NCBI RefSeq assembly: GCF_026162645.1 | Contig: NZ_JAOTBE010000005.1 | Span: forward strand, 50,622 to 114,621 | Direction: 5' to 3' | Source of the DNA: Paracoccus rhizosphaerae | Lineage (GTDB): Bacteria; Pseudomonadota; Alphaproteobacteria; Rhodobacterales; Rhodobacteraceae | DNA length: 64,000 bases | Shown: positions 1-8,186 of the stretch, piece by piece | Position numbering within the stretch: the stretch's first letter is position 1 | How the letters are laid out: every line of letters begins with the position of its first letter | Made by a program: the position numbers and the translations under genes | Notes under the pieces: model-generated | What the model was told of the DNA's origin: nothing | The model's database searches: none | What the model saw: only the letters and a program-made list of their open reading frames with translations

Positions 1-663
1 GGCCTGATTGGCCAGCACCCCCAGCGCGCAGTCGAAGAGTGCCAGATCGACCTGCTGCCCCTGCCCTGACCGCGCCCGCTCGGCCAGGGCCGCCTGGATA
101 CCAATGACGCCGTAAAGGCCGGTGAAGATGTCGATCCAGGCAACGCCGACCTTCTGCGGCTCGCCCTCGGGGTCGCCGGTCAGGTCCATGATCCCGCTCA
201 TGCCCTGGATCAGGAAATCATAGCCGGGCTGACCGGCGCGTGGTCCTGTCTGCCCGAACCCGGTGACCGAGGCATATACCAGCCCCGGATTGCGCGCCGA
301 CAGGCTGGCATAGTCCAGACCGAAACGCGTCAGGCCACCATACTTGAAGTTCTCGATGACGACGTCGGCCTGGTCGATCAGGCCGCGCAGCCGTGCCAAG
401 TCGTCCGCGTCGTTGAAATCGCAGGTGACGCTGGTCTTGCCGCGGTTGGCAGCGTGGAAATAGGCGGCCACCCTTTCGGTTGATCCGTCGGCGCGGGGAC
501 GGTCGATGAAGGGCGGCCCCCAGCGGCGGGTATCGTCGCCGTCGGGTGATTCCACCTTGATGACTGTTGCCCCCAGGTCGGCGAGGGTCTGGCCGATCCA
601 CGGACCGGCCAGGATGCGCGCAAGCTCGACGACCTTCAGGCCGCACAGCGGACCTTCAGGCAA
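1..663 (-). CDS. CaiB/BaiF family CoA-transferase, 3' end cut by window edge
   Basis: A class III CoA-transferase, probably moving CoA between acyl groups such as succinate and glutarate. The 221 visible codons begin [14 protein letters not shown] and contain the family N-terminal Rossmann pattern. The catalytic Asp is probably residue 178, in [10 protein letters not shown], close to Asp169 of formyl-CoA transferase. The C-terminal half lies outside the window. The only in-frame start after the preceding in-frame stop is TTG at 661-663, which overlaps the stop of the dehydrogenase gene by 8 bases and so implies translational coupling. The neighbouring glutaryl-CoA dehydrogenase suggests glutarate activation (succinyl-CoA:glutarate CoA-transferase, SUGCT-like). 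Family assignment is firm; the substrate is inferred. Confidence 0.88.
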   Translation of the reverse strand, partial: MPEGPLCGLKVVELARILAGPWIGQTLADLGATVIKVESPDGDDTRRWGPPFIDRPRADGSTERVAAYFHAANRGKTSVTCDFNDADDLARLRGLIDQADVVIENFKYGGLTRFGLDYASLSARNPGLVYASVTGFGQTGPRAGQPGYDFLIQGMSGIMDLTGDPEGEPQKVGVAWIDIFTGLYGVIGIQAALAERARSGQGQQVDLALFDCALGVLANQA

Positions 664-1864
664 AGGCCTGCAGCCCCGTCTGGGCCCGGCCCAGGATCAG
701 CGCATGGACGTCATGCGTGCCTTCGTAGGTGTTCACTGTTTCCAGGTTCTGGGCATGGCGCATGACGTGGTATTCGATCTGGATGCCGTTGCCGCCATGC
801 ATGTCGCGGGCGACGCGGGCGATGTCCAGCGCCTTGCCGCAGTTGTTGCGCTTGATGAGAGAGATCATCTCGGGCGCGAAGCGGCCCTGGTCCATCAGGC
901 GCCCGACGCGCAGGCTGGCCTGCAGGCCCAAGGCGATCTCGGTCTGCATGTCAGCCAGCTTCTTCTGGTAAAGCTGCGTCGCGGCCAGCGGGCGGTTGAA
1001 CTGCTTTCGGTCCATGCCATAGCGGTGGGCGCGGAACCAGCAATCCTCGGCCGCGCCCATGACGCCCCAGCTGATGCCATAGCGCGCACGGTTCAGGCAG
1101 CCGAACGGCCCCGACATGCCGCTGACATTGGGCAGCAGCGCGTCTTCGCCGACCTCGACATCCTCCATCACGATCTCTCCGGTGATGGAAGCGCGCAGCG
1201 ACAGCTTGCCGCCGATCTTGGGTGCCGACAGGCCCTTCATGCCCTTTTCCAGAACGAAACCGCGGATCTTGCCGTCATGGGCGTCGGACTTGGCCCAGAC
1301 CACGAAAACATCCGCGATGGGCGCGTTCGAGATCCACATCTTCGACCCATTCAGACGATAGCCGCCATCGGTCTTGACGGCGCGGGTCTTCATGCCGGCG
1401 GGGTCCGACCCGGCATCGGGTTCGGTCAGGCCGAAACAGCCGATCCATTCGCCGCTGGCCAGCTTCGGCAGGTATTTCCGGCGCTGCTCCTCGGACCCGT
1501 AGGCGTGGATCGGGAACATCACCAGGCTGCTCTGCACCGACATCATCGACCGATAGCCGCTGTCGATCCGCTCGACCTCTCGGGCGACGAGACCGTAGGC
1601 GACATAGGAGGCGCCAACTCCGCCATACTCCTCGGGGATGGTGACGCCCAAAAGGCCGCTGGCGCCCATTTCGCGAAAGATCTCGGGATCGGTGTGTTCG
1701 GTCAGATAGGCCTCCTGCACGCGGGGGGCCAGCTTGTCGGCGGCGAAGGAGGCGGCCGTGTCGCGGATCATCCGCTCGTCTTCCTCAAGCTGGTCGTTCA
1801 GCAGGAACGGGTCTTCCCAGGTGAAGGTGCCGCCCTTGTGGTCAACGGTGGTCTTGTCCAGCAT
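656..1864 (-). CDS. gcdH: Glutaryl-CoA dehydrogenase
   Basis: An FAD-dependent acyl-CoA dehydrogenase that oxidises and decarboxylates glutaryl-CoA to crotonyl-CoA in lysine, tryptophan and glutarate breakdown. It has 402 aa, usual for the family. The C-terminal block [18 protein letters not shown] carries the catalytic Glu (in YEGT) and is typical of GcdH. The FAD/substrate motif [12 protein letters not shown] is also present. The frame stays open further upstream, but ATG at 1862-1864 is chosen because AGGAAGG lies 7 bases before it. It is the first gene of an operon with the CoA-transferase and is divergent from the LysR gene. The palindrome between them is the likely control site. Confidence 0.93.
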   Translation of the reverse strand: MLDKTTVDHKGGTFTWEDPFLLNDQLEEDERMIRDTAASFAADKLAPRVQEAYLTEHTDPEIFREMGASGLLGVTIPEEYGGVGASYVAYGLVAREVERIDSGYRSMMSVQSSLVMFPIHAYGSEEQRRKYLPKLASGEWIGCFGLTEPDAGSDPAGMKTRAVKTDGGYRLNGSKMWISNAPIADVFVVWAKSDAHDGKIRGFVLEKGMKGLSAPKIGGKLSLRASITGEIVMEDVEVGEDALLPNVSGMSGPFGCLNRARYGISWGVMGAAEDCWFRAHRYGMDRKQFNRPLAATQLYQKKLADMQTEIALGLQASLRVGRLMDQGRFAPEMISLIKRNNCGKALDIARVARDMHGGNGIQIEYHVMRHAQNLETVNTYEGTHDVHALILGRAQTGLQAFA

Positions 1865-1946
1865 GATCTGCCTTCCTGCATCGAATGACTGTTTGCCATG
1901 GTGTATCGCATCGGCCACCAAGACAGAAACAGTATTTCCACATGAG

Positions 1947-1967
1947 AACATTCATCCTATGAATGTT
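1947..1967. promoter_or_regulatory. Perfect inverted repeat, probable LysR operator
   Basis: Two 9-base arms, AACATTCAT and ATGAATGTT, are separated by 3 bases. The core fits the LysR T-N11-A pattern. It ends 2 bases before the LysR start codon, where a Shine-Dalgarno sequence would sit, and about 80 bases upstream of gcdH. This geometry suits autorepression plus control of the divergent gcdH operon. Confidence 0.7.
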
Positions 1968-1969
1968 CG

Positions 1970-2902
1970 ATGCGCCAACGCCGCTTTCTTCCCAGCCTGT
2001 CACAGTTGATCGCTTTCGAGGCGGTGATCCGCCACCGCTCGGTCACGGCGGCGGCGGATGAGCTGCACCTGACGCAAAGCACGGTCAGCCGGCTGATCGC
2101 GTCGCTGGAACGCCAGCTGGGCAAGCCGCTGTTCGCGCGCGACCGCAAGCGGCTGACGCCCACGCCCGAGGCGCAGGTCTATGCCGCCAGCGTGACGCAG
2201 GGGCTGGACCTGATCCAGCGGGCCAGCATGGGGTTGATCGCGAACCCCGGCGGAGGTGCGCTGTCGCTGTCTGTGCTGCCGACCTTTGCGACGCGGTGGC
2301 TGGCGCCGCGGATCGGGCAGTTCCTGGCGGACAATCCGGGCATCTCGATCAACCTCTCGACCAAGATCCAGCGCTTCAGCTTCGCGACCGAGACGTTCGA
2401 CGCTGCAATCTACTTCGGCGCCGACGACTGGCCCGACGCGCATCACATGAAGCTGTTCGACGAACGGCTGACGGCCTGCGCCTCGCCCCTGTTCCTGGAC
2501 AGCCACCCGATCACCGGACCGGTTGACCTGGCCGGGCTGCCGGTGCTGCAACTGGAGACGCGCCCGCACGGCTGGCAAGCGTGGTTCAACGCGCAGGGCG
2601 GCGGCGGGGGCGTCGTGTCGGGCATGGTCATGGACCAGTTCTCGATGATGATCCAGGCAGCGATCAGCGGACTGGGCGTGGCGCTGCTGCCAAGCTACCT
2701 GGCCCATCCCGAAATCGCCGAGGGTCGCCTGGTGCCGATCCTGCAACCCGCGGTTCCCGGCGACGGGGCCTATTGGCTGGCGTGGCCCGAACGGGGCGAC
2801 GGCAACCCAGCGCTGGCGCGTTTTCGTCAATGGGTCGCGGCGACGGTCACGTTGGACCTGCTGTCAAGCCAGGAAGCAGGTGAAGACCCCGCCGCAGGCT
2901 GA
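1970..2902 (+). CDS. LysR-family regulator (GcvA-like), probably controls gcdH operon
   Basis: A DNA-binding transcription regulator of 310 aa. The N-terminal winged helix-turn-helix (about residues 12-65) reads FEAVIRHRSVTAAADELHLTQSTVSR and is followed by the substrate-binding domain (about 95-300). The GLGVALLPSYL segment near residue 235 is common in GcvA/AmpR-type members. The start is the only in-frame ATG before the HTH; no clear Shine-Dalgarno sequence precedes it, because the inverted repeat at 1947-1967 occupies that place. Divergence from gcdH suggests a sensor of glutarate or glutaryl-CoA, like GcdR-type regulators. The ligand is inferred only from context. Confidence 0.88.
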   Translation: MRQRRFLPSLSQLIAFEAVIRHRSVTAAADELHLTQSTVSRLIASLERQLGKPLFARDRKRLTPTPEAQVYAASVTQGLDLIQRASMGLIANPGGGALSLSVLPTFATRWLAPRIGQFLADNPGISINLSTKIQRFSFATETFDAAIYFGADDWPDAHHMKLFDERLTACASPLFLDSHPITGPVDLAGLPVLQLETRPHGWQAWFNAQGGGGGVVSGMVMDQFSMMIQAAISGLGVALLPSYLAHPEIAEGRLVPILQPAVPGDGAYWLAWPERGDGNPALARFRQWVAATVTLDLLSSQEAGEDPAAG

Positions 2903-2964
2903 CGCCGAAATCAGTTTCATAACAGTAAATTAGACGCCCACCGGCCATTTCCTGCCGAAATTCA

Positions 2965-2989
2965 GGAACACATCGGCGATCCAACTGTT
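2965..2989 (+). promoter_or_regulatory. EcfG-type promoter for PRC-barrel gene
   Basis: GGAAC (2965-2969), 16 bases, then TGTT (2986-2989). The start codon of the PRC-barrel gene is 35 bases downstream. It matches the alphaproteobacterial EcfG consensus (GGAAC, 16-17 bases, CGTT) except for the first base of the -10 element. Confidence 0.65.
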
Positions 2990-3023
2990 GCTGGTGTCCA
3001 AATCCGAAACACAGGAGACGACG

Positions 3024-4262
3024 ATGAAACAGCGTCTGACACACATTCTGGCCGCCTCGCTGCTCTGCTCGACCGCAGCGCCAGCGCTGGCCCAGGAGGC
3101 CGCAGATGGCATGGGACAAGACACCGGCTCCGACTATTGTACCCAGCTTGAACGGATCGCCGACGAATACAACGACAGGCTGCAACAGGAATGGCTGGAC
3201 CAGGCGCGCCCGGTCATCGAAGCTGGCGACGATGCTGCCTGCGAACCCTATGTGGTGCAGGTCAATGCCGCGCTCGACCAGGGCGACCAGGCCGAGATGA
3301 TCGAGGGCCGCATCGTGGTCACGCAGCCTGATCCAACCGTCACCGTCGAACAGCCCGCCCCCGAGGTCAGCGTGACGCAGCCCGAGCCGCAGGTCGACGT
3401 GACCGTCCCGCGCCCGCAGATCATCGTGCGTCAGGCTCCGCCGACGGTGACGATCGACATGCCCCAGCCGACCGTGACCATCGACCAGCCAGACCCCGAG
3501 ATCATCGTGCAAATGCCTGACCCGCAGGTTGACGTCACGACGCCCGAGCCGCAGGTTGATGTCGACATGGCCGAGCCGGTTGTTGAGGTCGAACAGGGCG
3601 AAGCCCAGGTCGATGTCGCATTGGAAGATGCGCAGGACACCGGCGGGGCCGACGTTCAGGTTGAGCAGGGAACCCCGCAGGTTCAGCTGGTCGATCAGGG
3701 CGAGGCCGAGGTAGCTCTGGAACAGATGCAGCCTGAGGTGATCTTTGAACCTGCCGAACCGATCATCCAGTTCACCCAGCAGGAAGAGCCGCAGGTCGAC
3801 ATCAACGCAGCCGGCGAGGCGAATGTCAGCGTCGAGGATCAGGCCGCGGATGCGACCGCCGAGCAAGAGATGCCGCAGCAGGACATGCAGCAGCAGGATG
3901 ACGCTGCCATGAACGCCGAATGGCGTCAGGGCCGCGAGGCGATGATGGCGCCCGAGGTCGAGCTTACCGGTTATGTGGCGGTCGACCAGAACACGATTTC
4001 GGTCGAAGAGTTGAATGGCGCCGAGGTCTATGGCCAGGACGAAGCGAACATCGGCAACGTCGAGGATGTGCGCCTGTCGGAAGATGGCGTGGTTGAGTTC
4101 TTCATCGTCGACGTTGGCGGCTTCCTGGGGATCGGTGCGCACACCGTGGCGCTTGGTCTTGACGAGGTGACCGTGCTGCGCAGCGAAGCCGGCGACGAGA
4201 TCCGCATCTATGTCGACGCATCGCGCGAGCAGCTTGAACAGATGCCCGCCTACGAAGGGTGA
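3024..4262 (+). CDS. Secreted repeat protein with C-terminal PRC-barrel
   Basis: A 412-aa protein of unknown function. An N-terminal signal peptide ends near APALAQ (residues 1-24). A short alpha-helical segment (about 25-98) precedes a long run of 9-residue units of the form P-x-P-x-V-x-V-x-x, starting at residue 102. A Gln/Met-rich linker then leads to a PRC-barrel domain (about 318-412; GAEVYGQDEANIGNVEDV and FLGIGAHTVALGLDEV). PRC-barrels are small beta folds found in RNA-processing and photosynthetic proteins and in stress-related secreted proteins. The start has AGGAGA 8 bases upstream. An EcfG-type promoter precedes it and a terminator follows. Acidic, periplasmic or surface location is likely. 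Confidence 0.8.
   Translation: MKQRLTHILAASLLCSTAAPALAQEAADGMGQDTGSDYCTQLERIADEYNDRLQQEWLDQARPVIEAGDDAACEPYVVQVNAALDQGDQAEMIEGRIVVTQPDPTVTVEQPAPEVSVTQPEPQVDVTVPRPQIIVRQAPPTVTIDMPQPTVTIDQPDPEIIVQMPDPQVDVTTPEPQVDVDMAEPVVEVEQGEAQVDVALEDAQDTGGADVQVEQGTPQVQLVDQGEAEVALEQMQPEVIFEPAEPIIQFTQQEEPQVDINAAGEANVSVEDQAADATAEQEMPQQDMQQQDDAAMNAEWRQGREAMMAPEVELTGYVAVDQNTISVEELNGAEVYGQDEANIGNVEDVRLSEDGVVEFFIVDVGGFLGIGAHTVALGLDEVTVLRSEAGDEIRIYVDASREQLEQMPAYEG
3327..3837 (+). repeat. Coding array of about 17 nine-residue repeats
   Basis: Within the PRC-barrel protein, units such as PDPTVTVEQ, PAPEVSVTQ, PEPQVDVTV and PQPTVTIDQ follow each other in strict 9-residue register for about 11 units. They become acidic and less regular (GEAEVALEQ, MQPEVIFEP, EEPQVDINA). 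Alternating V-x-V suggests one short beta strand per unit, joined by Pro turns. The DNA is diverged between units, so the array is old rather than a recent slippage product. Confidence 0.75.
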
Positions 4263-4270
4263 CCGGCGAA

Positions 4271-4300
4271 GCGGAGCGCTCCGGCGCTCCGCCCTTTTCT
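4271..4300 (+). terminator. Rho-independent terminator after PRC-barrel gene
   Basis: The 8-base perfect stem GCGGAGCG / CGCTCCGC has a 6-base loop and is followed by CCTTTTCTT, starting 8 bases after the PRC-barrel stop codon. Confidence 0.75.
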
Positions 4301-4325
4301 TCCTTACGAGTTGCACACATGAATA

Positions 4326-4354
4326 TGGCGGCAGCCCTGGGTGGACTGCCGCCA
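4326..4354. terminator. Hairpin downstream of the sigma factor gene
   Basis: The 9-base perfect arms TGGCGGCAG and CTGCCGCCA have an 11-base loop and lie between two convergent genes. There is no strong T run on the minus side, so a terminator role for the sigma gene is probable, not certain. Confidence 0.45.
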
Positions 4355-4387
4355 GTCTTATTAAAGCCATCGCTTCAGCGGGGGCAA

Positions 4388-4867
4388 TTATTCCTCATTG
4401 GGGGGGTCGATCGCGTTCCGAAGGATCGCCCGCGCTCGAGAGATCCGGCTTTTGACCGTCCCGATGTCGCAGTCCAGGATCTCGGCCGCATTGAGATAGC
4501 TCTCGCCGATGACGCCCACCAGCACGATCGCCTCTCGGTAATGCGTCGGCATCTGGTCAAGCGCTTGCCACAGCTCGTTGTTGCGCAGGTGCCATTCCTG
4601 CGTAGGCTGGGTGCTGGGGCCGATCGATACGCAGTCGGCCGACCCCGTCGGTTCCCTGGCAGCCTTCTTGCGGTTGGTGTAGAACCGGTTGCGCATGATC
4701 GTGAACAGCCACGCCCGCATGTAGGTGCCGGGCCGATAGCTGTCAGCATGTTCGATGGCACGTACCAGCGTTTCCTGAACCAGATCTTCCGCCTCGGTCG
4801 GGTTGCCACACAGCGACTGGCCGTACGCGTGCAGCGCGCGGACGTGGTCGAGTAAGTCGTCTGACAT
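4388..4867 (-). CDS. ECF sigma factor, EcfG-like (general stress)
   Basis: A 159-aa sigma-70 family factor with only regions 2 and 4. Region 2 (about residues 1-65) includes GNPTEAEDLVQETLVRA, then RPGTYMRAWLFTIMRN, a block typical of EcfG (ECF15) factors. Region 4 (about 95-150) has the helix-turn-helix YLNAAEILDCDIGTVKSRI. An upstream extension of the frame is rejected because ATG at 4865-4867 starts exactly at the conserved region. No NepR-like anti-sigma or PhyR gene is adjacent, so it could be a second EcfG copy. The surrounding GGAAC-N16-NGTT promoters fit the specificity expected of EcfG. I found no such motif for this gene itself. Confidence 0.85.
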   Translation of the reverse strand: MSDDLLDHVRALHAYGQSLCGNPTEAEDLVQETLVRAIEHADSYRPGTYMRAWLFTIMRNRFYTNRKKAAREPTGSADCVSIGPSTQPTQEWHLRNNELWQALDQMPTHYREAIVLVGVIGESYLNAAEILDCDIGTVKSRISRARAILRNAIDPPNEE

Positions 4868-5004
4868 GCGTTGCCTTCCGTCAGCCTGTCCGTCTTCTGA
4901 AATCGTCCGGGTAAGACTTTTCCCACATGTGCAAATGCTCGTGAACGGTGTTGGGTTCCGCCGTCGCTTTGGCTGGTGCGTCCCCGAACCTGCCGCCATC
5001 GGCA

Positions 5005-5029
5005 GGAACATTCGCGACGAGTCCCGGTT
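5005..5029 (+). promoter_or_regulatory. EcfG-type promoter for SDR gene
   Basis: GGAAC (5005-5009), 16 bases, GGTT (5026-5029), ending 33 bases before the dehydrogenase start codon. Confidence 0.7.
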
Positions 5030-5061
5030 AGGGCCCACGATACCCCGACTGGAGCCTGCCG

Positions 5062-5919
5062 ATGTCACGCTATCCCAAGCCCCCCTTCCCCGAACAGACG
5101 CAAGAACTGCCCGGCAGCTTTGCGCGCATGAACCCGGTCCCCGATCATGGCGAGGACAGCTGGCGCGGCGCCAACCGCCTGGCCGGCAAGACCGCGCTGA
5201 TCACCGGCGGCGACAGCGGCATCGGCCGCGCCGTGGCTATCGCCTATGCCCGCGAGGGTGCCGACGTCGCGCTGTCCTACCTGTCCGAGGACGACGACGC
5301 GCGCTCGACATCGCAGCTGGTCGAGGCCGAGGGCCGCCGCTGCCTGTGCTTCGAGGGCGACATCGCCGACCCCGCCCATTGCCGCAGCATCATCGACGGG
5401 ATCATCGACAAGTGGGGCCAGCTGGACATCCTGGTCAACAATGCCGGACACCAGGAGCTGTTCGACCGGATCGAGGACATTCCCGACGAGGAATGGCGCA
5501 AGACCTTCGCCACGAACATCGACGCGATCTTCTATCTGTGCAAGGCGGCGATGCCGCACCTGAAGGAAGGCGCCTCGATCATCAACACGGTCTCGATCAA
5601 TTCGGACCAGCCCAGCCCGGCGCTTCTGGCCTATGCCTCGACCAAGGGGGCGATCCAGAACTTCACCATGGGGCTGGCCCAGATGGTCGCATATCGCGGC
5701 GTCAGGGTGAACTGCGTGGCGCCTGGGCCGGTCTGGACACCGCTGATCCCCGGCAGCTTCAAGCCCGAGGCAGTGTCGAAGTTCGGCGCGAGCTACCCGA
5801 TGGGACGGCCCGCCCAGCCGGTCGAGCTGGCCTCTGCCTATGTGATGCTGGCCGAGGACATGTCGAGCTATGTCTCGGGCGCGACCATCGCCGTGACCGG
5901 CGGCAAGCCCTTTATCTGA
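5062..5919 (+). CDS. Short-chain dehydrogenase/reductase, YghA-like
   Basis: A 285-aa NAD(P)-dependent oxidoreductase. It has an N-terminal extension of about 45 residues (PFPEQTQELPGSFARM) found in the YghA/YhdF group. The cofactor motif TGGDSGIGRA follows at about residue 49, then NNAG and the catalytic Ser plus YASTK. GGAG lies 7 bases before the ATG. The natural substrate of this group is unsettled (aldehydes or keto compounds), but members are often stress-induced. An EcfG-type promoter lies directly upstream, and two small proteins follow in the same orientation, probably co-transcribed. Confidence 0.88.
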   Translation: MSRYPKPPFPEQTQELPGSFARMNPVPDHGEDSWRGANRLAGKTALITGGDSGIGRAVAIAYAREGADVALSYLSEDDDARSTSQLVEAEGRRCLCFEGDIADPAHCRSIIDGIIDKWGQLDILVNNAGHQELFDRIEDIPDEEWRKTFATNIDAIFYLCKAAMPHLKEGASIINTVSINSDQPSPALLAYASTKGAIQNFTMGLAQMVAYRGVRVNCVAPGPVWTPLIPGSFKPEAVSKFGASYPMGRPAQPVELASAYVMLAEDMSSYVSGATIAVTGGKPFI

Positions 5920-6156
<237 letters not shown>

Positions 6157-6180
6157 CCACCTGAAGCAGAGGAACCAACC

Positions 6181-6504
6181 ATGAGCAAGGATCCCCCACC
6201 GACCGACCGCGACGGTGCGCGCGACAACCCCGACATGCTCCGCCGAGAGATCGACCGGGGCGCTGCGGCCGACAAGGTCGATTATCCCGACCCGGCCGCC
6301 GCCCCCCTTGGCACCGACGCCGAAGCCAGCGGAAATCCCGTCACGCCGGCCGAAGCGCATGTCGCCGCCGGCGATCAGCGCCGCCGCGAGGAAACCGCCG
6401 GGCGCGAAACGCAGAACGTCCAGGCCCCCGACAAGGGGCGCATGGTGCTGCCGATCGTGTTGATGGTCGTGGTGATCCTGTTGGGGATCTGGGCGCTGGT
6501 CTAG
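6181..6504 (+). CDS. Small hydrophilic protein with C-terminal membrane anchor
   Basis: A 107-aa protein not recognised. Residues 1-85 are charged, Pro/Ala/Asp-rich and probably disordered. Residues 87-106 form one strongly hydrophobic helix (MVLPIVLMVVVILLGIWALV), giving a tail-anchored inner-membrane topology. GAGGAAC precedes the ATG by 6 bases. It is the third gene of the small operon that begins at the EcfG-type promoter. Its last bases overlap the tail of the opposite-strand gene. Confidence 0.7.
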   Translation: MSKDPPPTDRDGARDNPDMLRREIDRGAAADKVDYPDPAAAPLGTDAEASGNPVTPAEAHVAAGDQRRREETAGRETQNVQAPDKGRMVLPIVLMVVVILLGIWALV

Positions 6505-6710
6505 GGATGCTCGTCCTGGCCGAGGCCCTGGTTGTGGTCAGGCACGTTCGGCATCGTCATCTGCGGCCCATCAGCGGTATCCAACGCCTGCGCCAGACGC
6601 ATGGCCAAGGCCCGCACCTCGGGCGACAGCGGGATGTTCCCTACATCCGCCTGCATCCGCAACAGCGCATCATCAACGCCGCACTGACCATCCACCGATT
6701 TTCCCACCAT
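6501..6710 (-). CDS. Hypothetical small protein, paralogue of downstream 50-aa protein
   Basis: A 69-aa frame, not recognised. Its central block IPLSPEVRALAMRLAQALD closely resembles MPLSDEIRALVERLRQALQ in the 50-aa protein encoded at 6860-7012, which argues that both are real. GAGGA lies 8 bases before the ATG. The tail is Pro/Asn/Gln-rich. It overlaps the end of the preceding plus-strand gene by 4 bases, in convergent arrangement. The shared block may form one amphipathic helix. Confidence 0.5.
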   Translation of the reverse strand: MVGKSVDGQCGVDDALLRMQADVGNIPLSPEVRALAMRLAQALDTADGPQMTMPNVPDHNQGLGQDEHP

Positions 6711-6859
6711 CGCGCCATCCTCAAGCCAACCCGACTAACATAGGTCAACTGTTGCAAAAGGCGAAGCCCTACTTGCCTGCGACCTTTTGACCGATGAACG
6801 AATGGCGACAGAAGCCCCCCGCATGATCCGTCTTCAACGTCTTGCAGAGGTCCGACGAC

Positions 6860-7012
6860 ATGACGAACAGCGACCAAGAAACCAGCGCCCGCGATCTTCA
6901 GCGCCAGTTTGCCCCGCTGCGGCAGAGCCTTCAGCAGATGCCTCTGTCGGACGAGATCCGCGCCCTTGTCGAACGCCTGCGCCAGGCGCTGCAACGGTCA
7001 GGGCGCGGATAA
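6860..7012 (+). CDS. 50-aa hypothetical protein with LSDEIRALVERLRQAL helix
   Basis: It encodes MTNSDQETSARDLQRQF followed by an amphipathic helix (PLSDEIRALVERLRQALQ) and a basic tail. AGAGG stands 8 bases before the ATG. The helix block matches the one in the opposite-strand small gene at 6501-6710. It is convergent with the next dehydrogenase gene, 15 bases away. Function unknown; similarity between the two small proteins is the main support. Confidence 0.5.
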   Translation: MTNSDQETSARDLQRQFAPLRQSLQQMPLSDEIRALVERLRQALQRSGRG

Positions 7013-7027
7013 GCCGGTCAAAGACCG

Positions 7028-8014
7028 TCAGCGGCGGCGGGACCCGGTCCGGGTCAGCAGAGTGCCCAGCAGCACGGTCGCCCCGCCGAAGGCCGCCAGC
7101 CGTACAGCCGTTTTCGCAACCTCGCTCCGATCGCTGCGAAGCCCGCCGTCGATGCCACCTGCGATCTGCGGCGGCTCATGCAGGTTTCCGTCAGTAACCG
7201 CCGCCACCGGTGCCCGGTCGAAATAGGTCCGCAGGAAGCCCCCCATCAGGTGCGTGCTCAGTTGGGGCGAAATCGCGTGACCAAGCCGCACCATCGCGGT
7301 CACGGCGCCAACCATTGTCGTGGCCCTCGGGCGGTCTGCGACGCGGCAGATCGCCCGCGCGACGCGCCGCGCATCCAGCAGCGGCGGCGGTGCGCTGAGG
7401 CGGCGGCCGGTATAGTTCGCGCCGTGGCTGATGCCCGGCGTGTCCACGAAGGACGGATAGATGTCGCAGACATGGATGTGCGGCTGGTCCTGCAGCTCTC
7501 CGCGCAGCGCCTCGGAAAAGCCGCGCAGCCCGAACTTGCTGGCGCCATAGGCCGCCGCGAATGGCGTGGAGGCGAAGCCGCCCAGAGAGATCACGTTGAC
7601 GAAGACCCCCTGCCCCTGCTGGCGAAAGATCGGCAGCGCGGCATGCGCCTCGTTCATGTGGCCGATCAGGTTGGTGCGGATCACCCGCTCATGGGCCTCC
7701 ATCGGGACCTCGTCGTATCTCCCGACCGCGCCCACGCCGGGATTGCTGACCCAGACGTCGATCCCGCCGCCGAAGTCGCAGGCGGCATCCGCCAGCGCGC
7801 GGACATGCGCGATGTCCCCGATGTCGGCCTGGACGGCCAGCGCCGCCGCTCCGCGGGCGCGGCAGCGGCGGGCGACGGCCTCGGTCGCGTCCAGATCGCG
7901 CGCCGCAAGGACGAGGATCGCCCGTTCCTTGGCGAAGGCCATGGCCGTCGCCTCGCCGATGCCGCTCGACCCGCCGGTGATGACGACGACGCGGGGACCT
8001 GGTTCCTGGTGCAT
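7028..8014 (-). CDS. Short-chain dehydrogenase with C-terminal membrane tail
   Basis: A 328-aa NAD(P)-binding oxidoreductase. The nucleotide motif TGGSSGIGEA is near residue 14, the active-site motif YGASK near residue 155, and the C-terminal extension contains a hydrophobic helix (about 302-320, LAAFGGATVLLGTLL). The extension resembles that of SDR family oxidoreductases in stress islands that act on membrane-associated substrates. ATG at 8012-8014 is chosen over the longer open frame because the Rossmann motif begins there and AAGGAA lies 7 bases upstream. An EcfG-type promoter faces it and the gene is divergent from a cyclase-like gene. Confidence 0.85.
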   Translation of the reverse strand: MHQEPGPRVVVITGGSSGIGEATAMAFAKERAILVLAARDLDATEAVARRCRARGAAALAVQADIGDIAHVRALADAACDFGGGIDVWVSNPGVGAVGRYDEVPMEAHERVIRTNLIGHMNEAHAALPIFRQQGQGVFVNVISLGGFASTPFAAAYGASKFGLRGFSEALRGELQDQPHIHVCDIYPSFVDTPGISHGANYTGRRLSAPPPLLDARRVARAICRVADRPRATTMVGAVTAMVRLGHAISPQLSTHLMGGFLRTYFDRAPVAAVTDGNLHEPPQIAGGIDGGLRSDRSEVAKTAVRLAAFGGATVLLGTLLTRTGSRRR

Positions 8015-8063
8015 GTTGCGTTCCTTTTCCTGGCCGCCCGGCGGGCGGCGTGGCTGCAGGAAG

Positions 8064-8088
8064 AACCGGCGACCGGTCCGCATGTTCC
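8064..8088 (-). promoter_or_regulatory. EcfG-type promoter for membrane-tailed SDR gene
   Basis: On the minus strand, GGAAC (8088-8084), 16 bases, GGTT (8067-8064). The start codon is 50 bases further on. Its -35 element lies 8 bases from the -35 of an opposite-facing motif. Confidence 0.7.
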
Positions 8089-8096
8089 CGCGCGCA

Positions 8097-8121
8097 GGAA
8101 CAACGCCGCCGGTTCGCAGTT
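8097..8121 (+). promoter_or_regulatory. Candidate EcfG-type promoter for polyketide-cyclase-like gene
   Basis: GGAAC (8097-8101), 16 bases, AGTT (8118-8121). The first base of the -10 element is atypical but GTT is in register. The start codon at 8187 lies 66 bases downstream. Confidence 0.5.
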
Positions 8122-8186
8122 GGTGACGTCTTCCCGCCTGATGCCCGCGGGCACGCCGCCCGCATCTTTCAGAACCCGGAGCCATC

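Noticed and set aside
506..1888. Long plus-strand open frame (460 codons) opposite gcdH
   Set aside because: It is the antisense shadow of a clear glutaryl-CoA dehydrogenase; GC-rich codons leave the opposite frames open and the translated text has no domain.
3327..3837. Possible CRISPR-like or DNA tandem repeat
   Set aside because: The repeat is at protein level with diverged DNA and no constant-length spacers.
4935..4959. EcfG-type promoter for the sigma factor itself
   Set aside because: GGAAC is present on the minus strand at 4959-4955 but the base set 16 positions away is GCAT, not NGTT.
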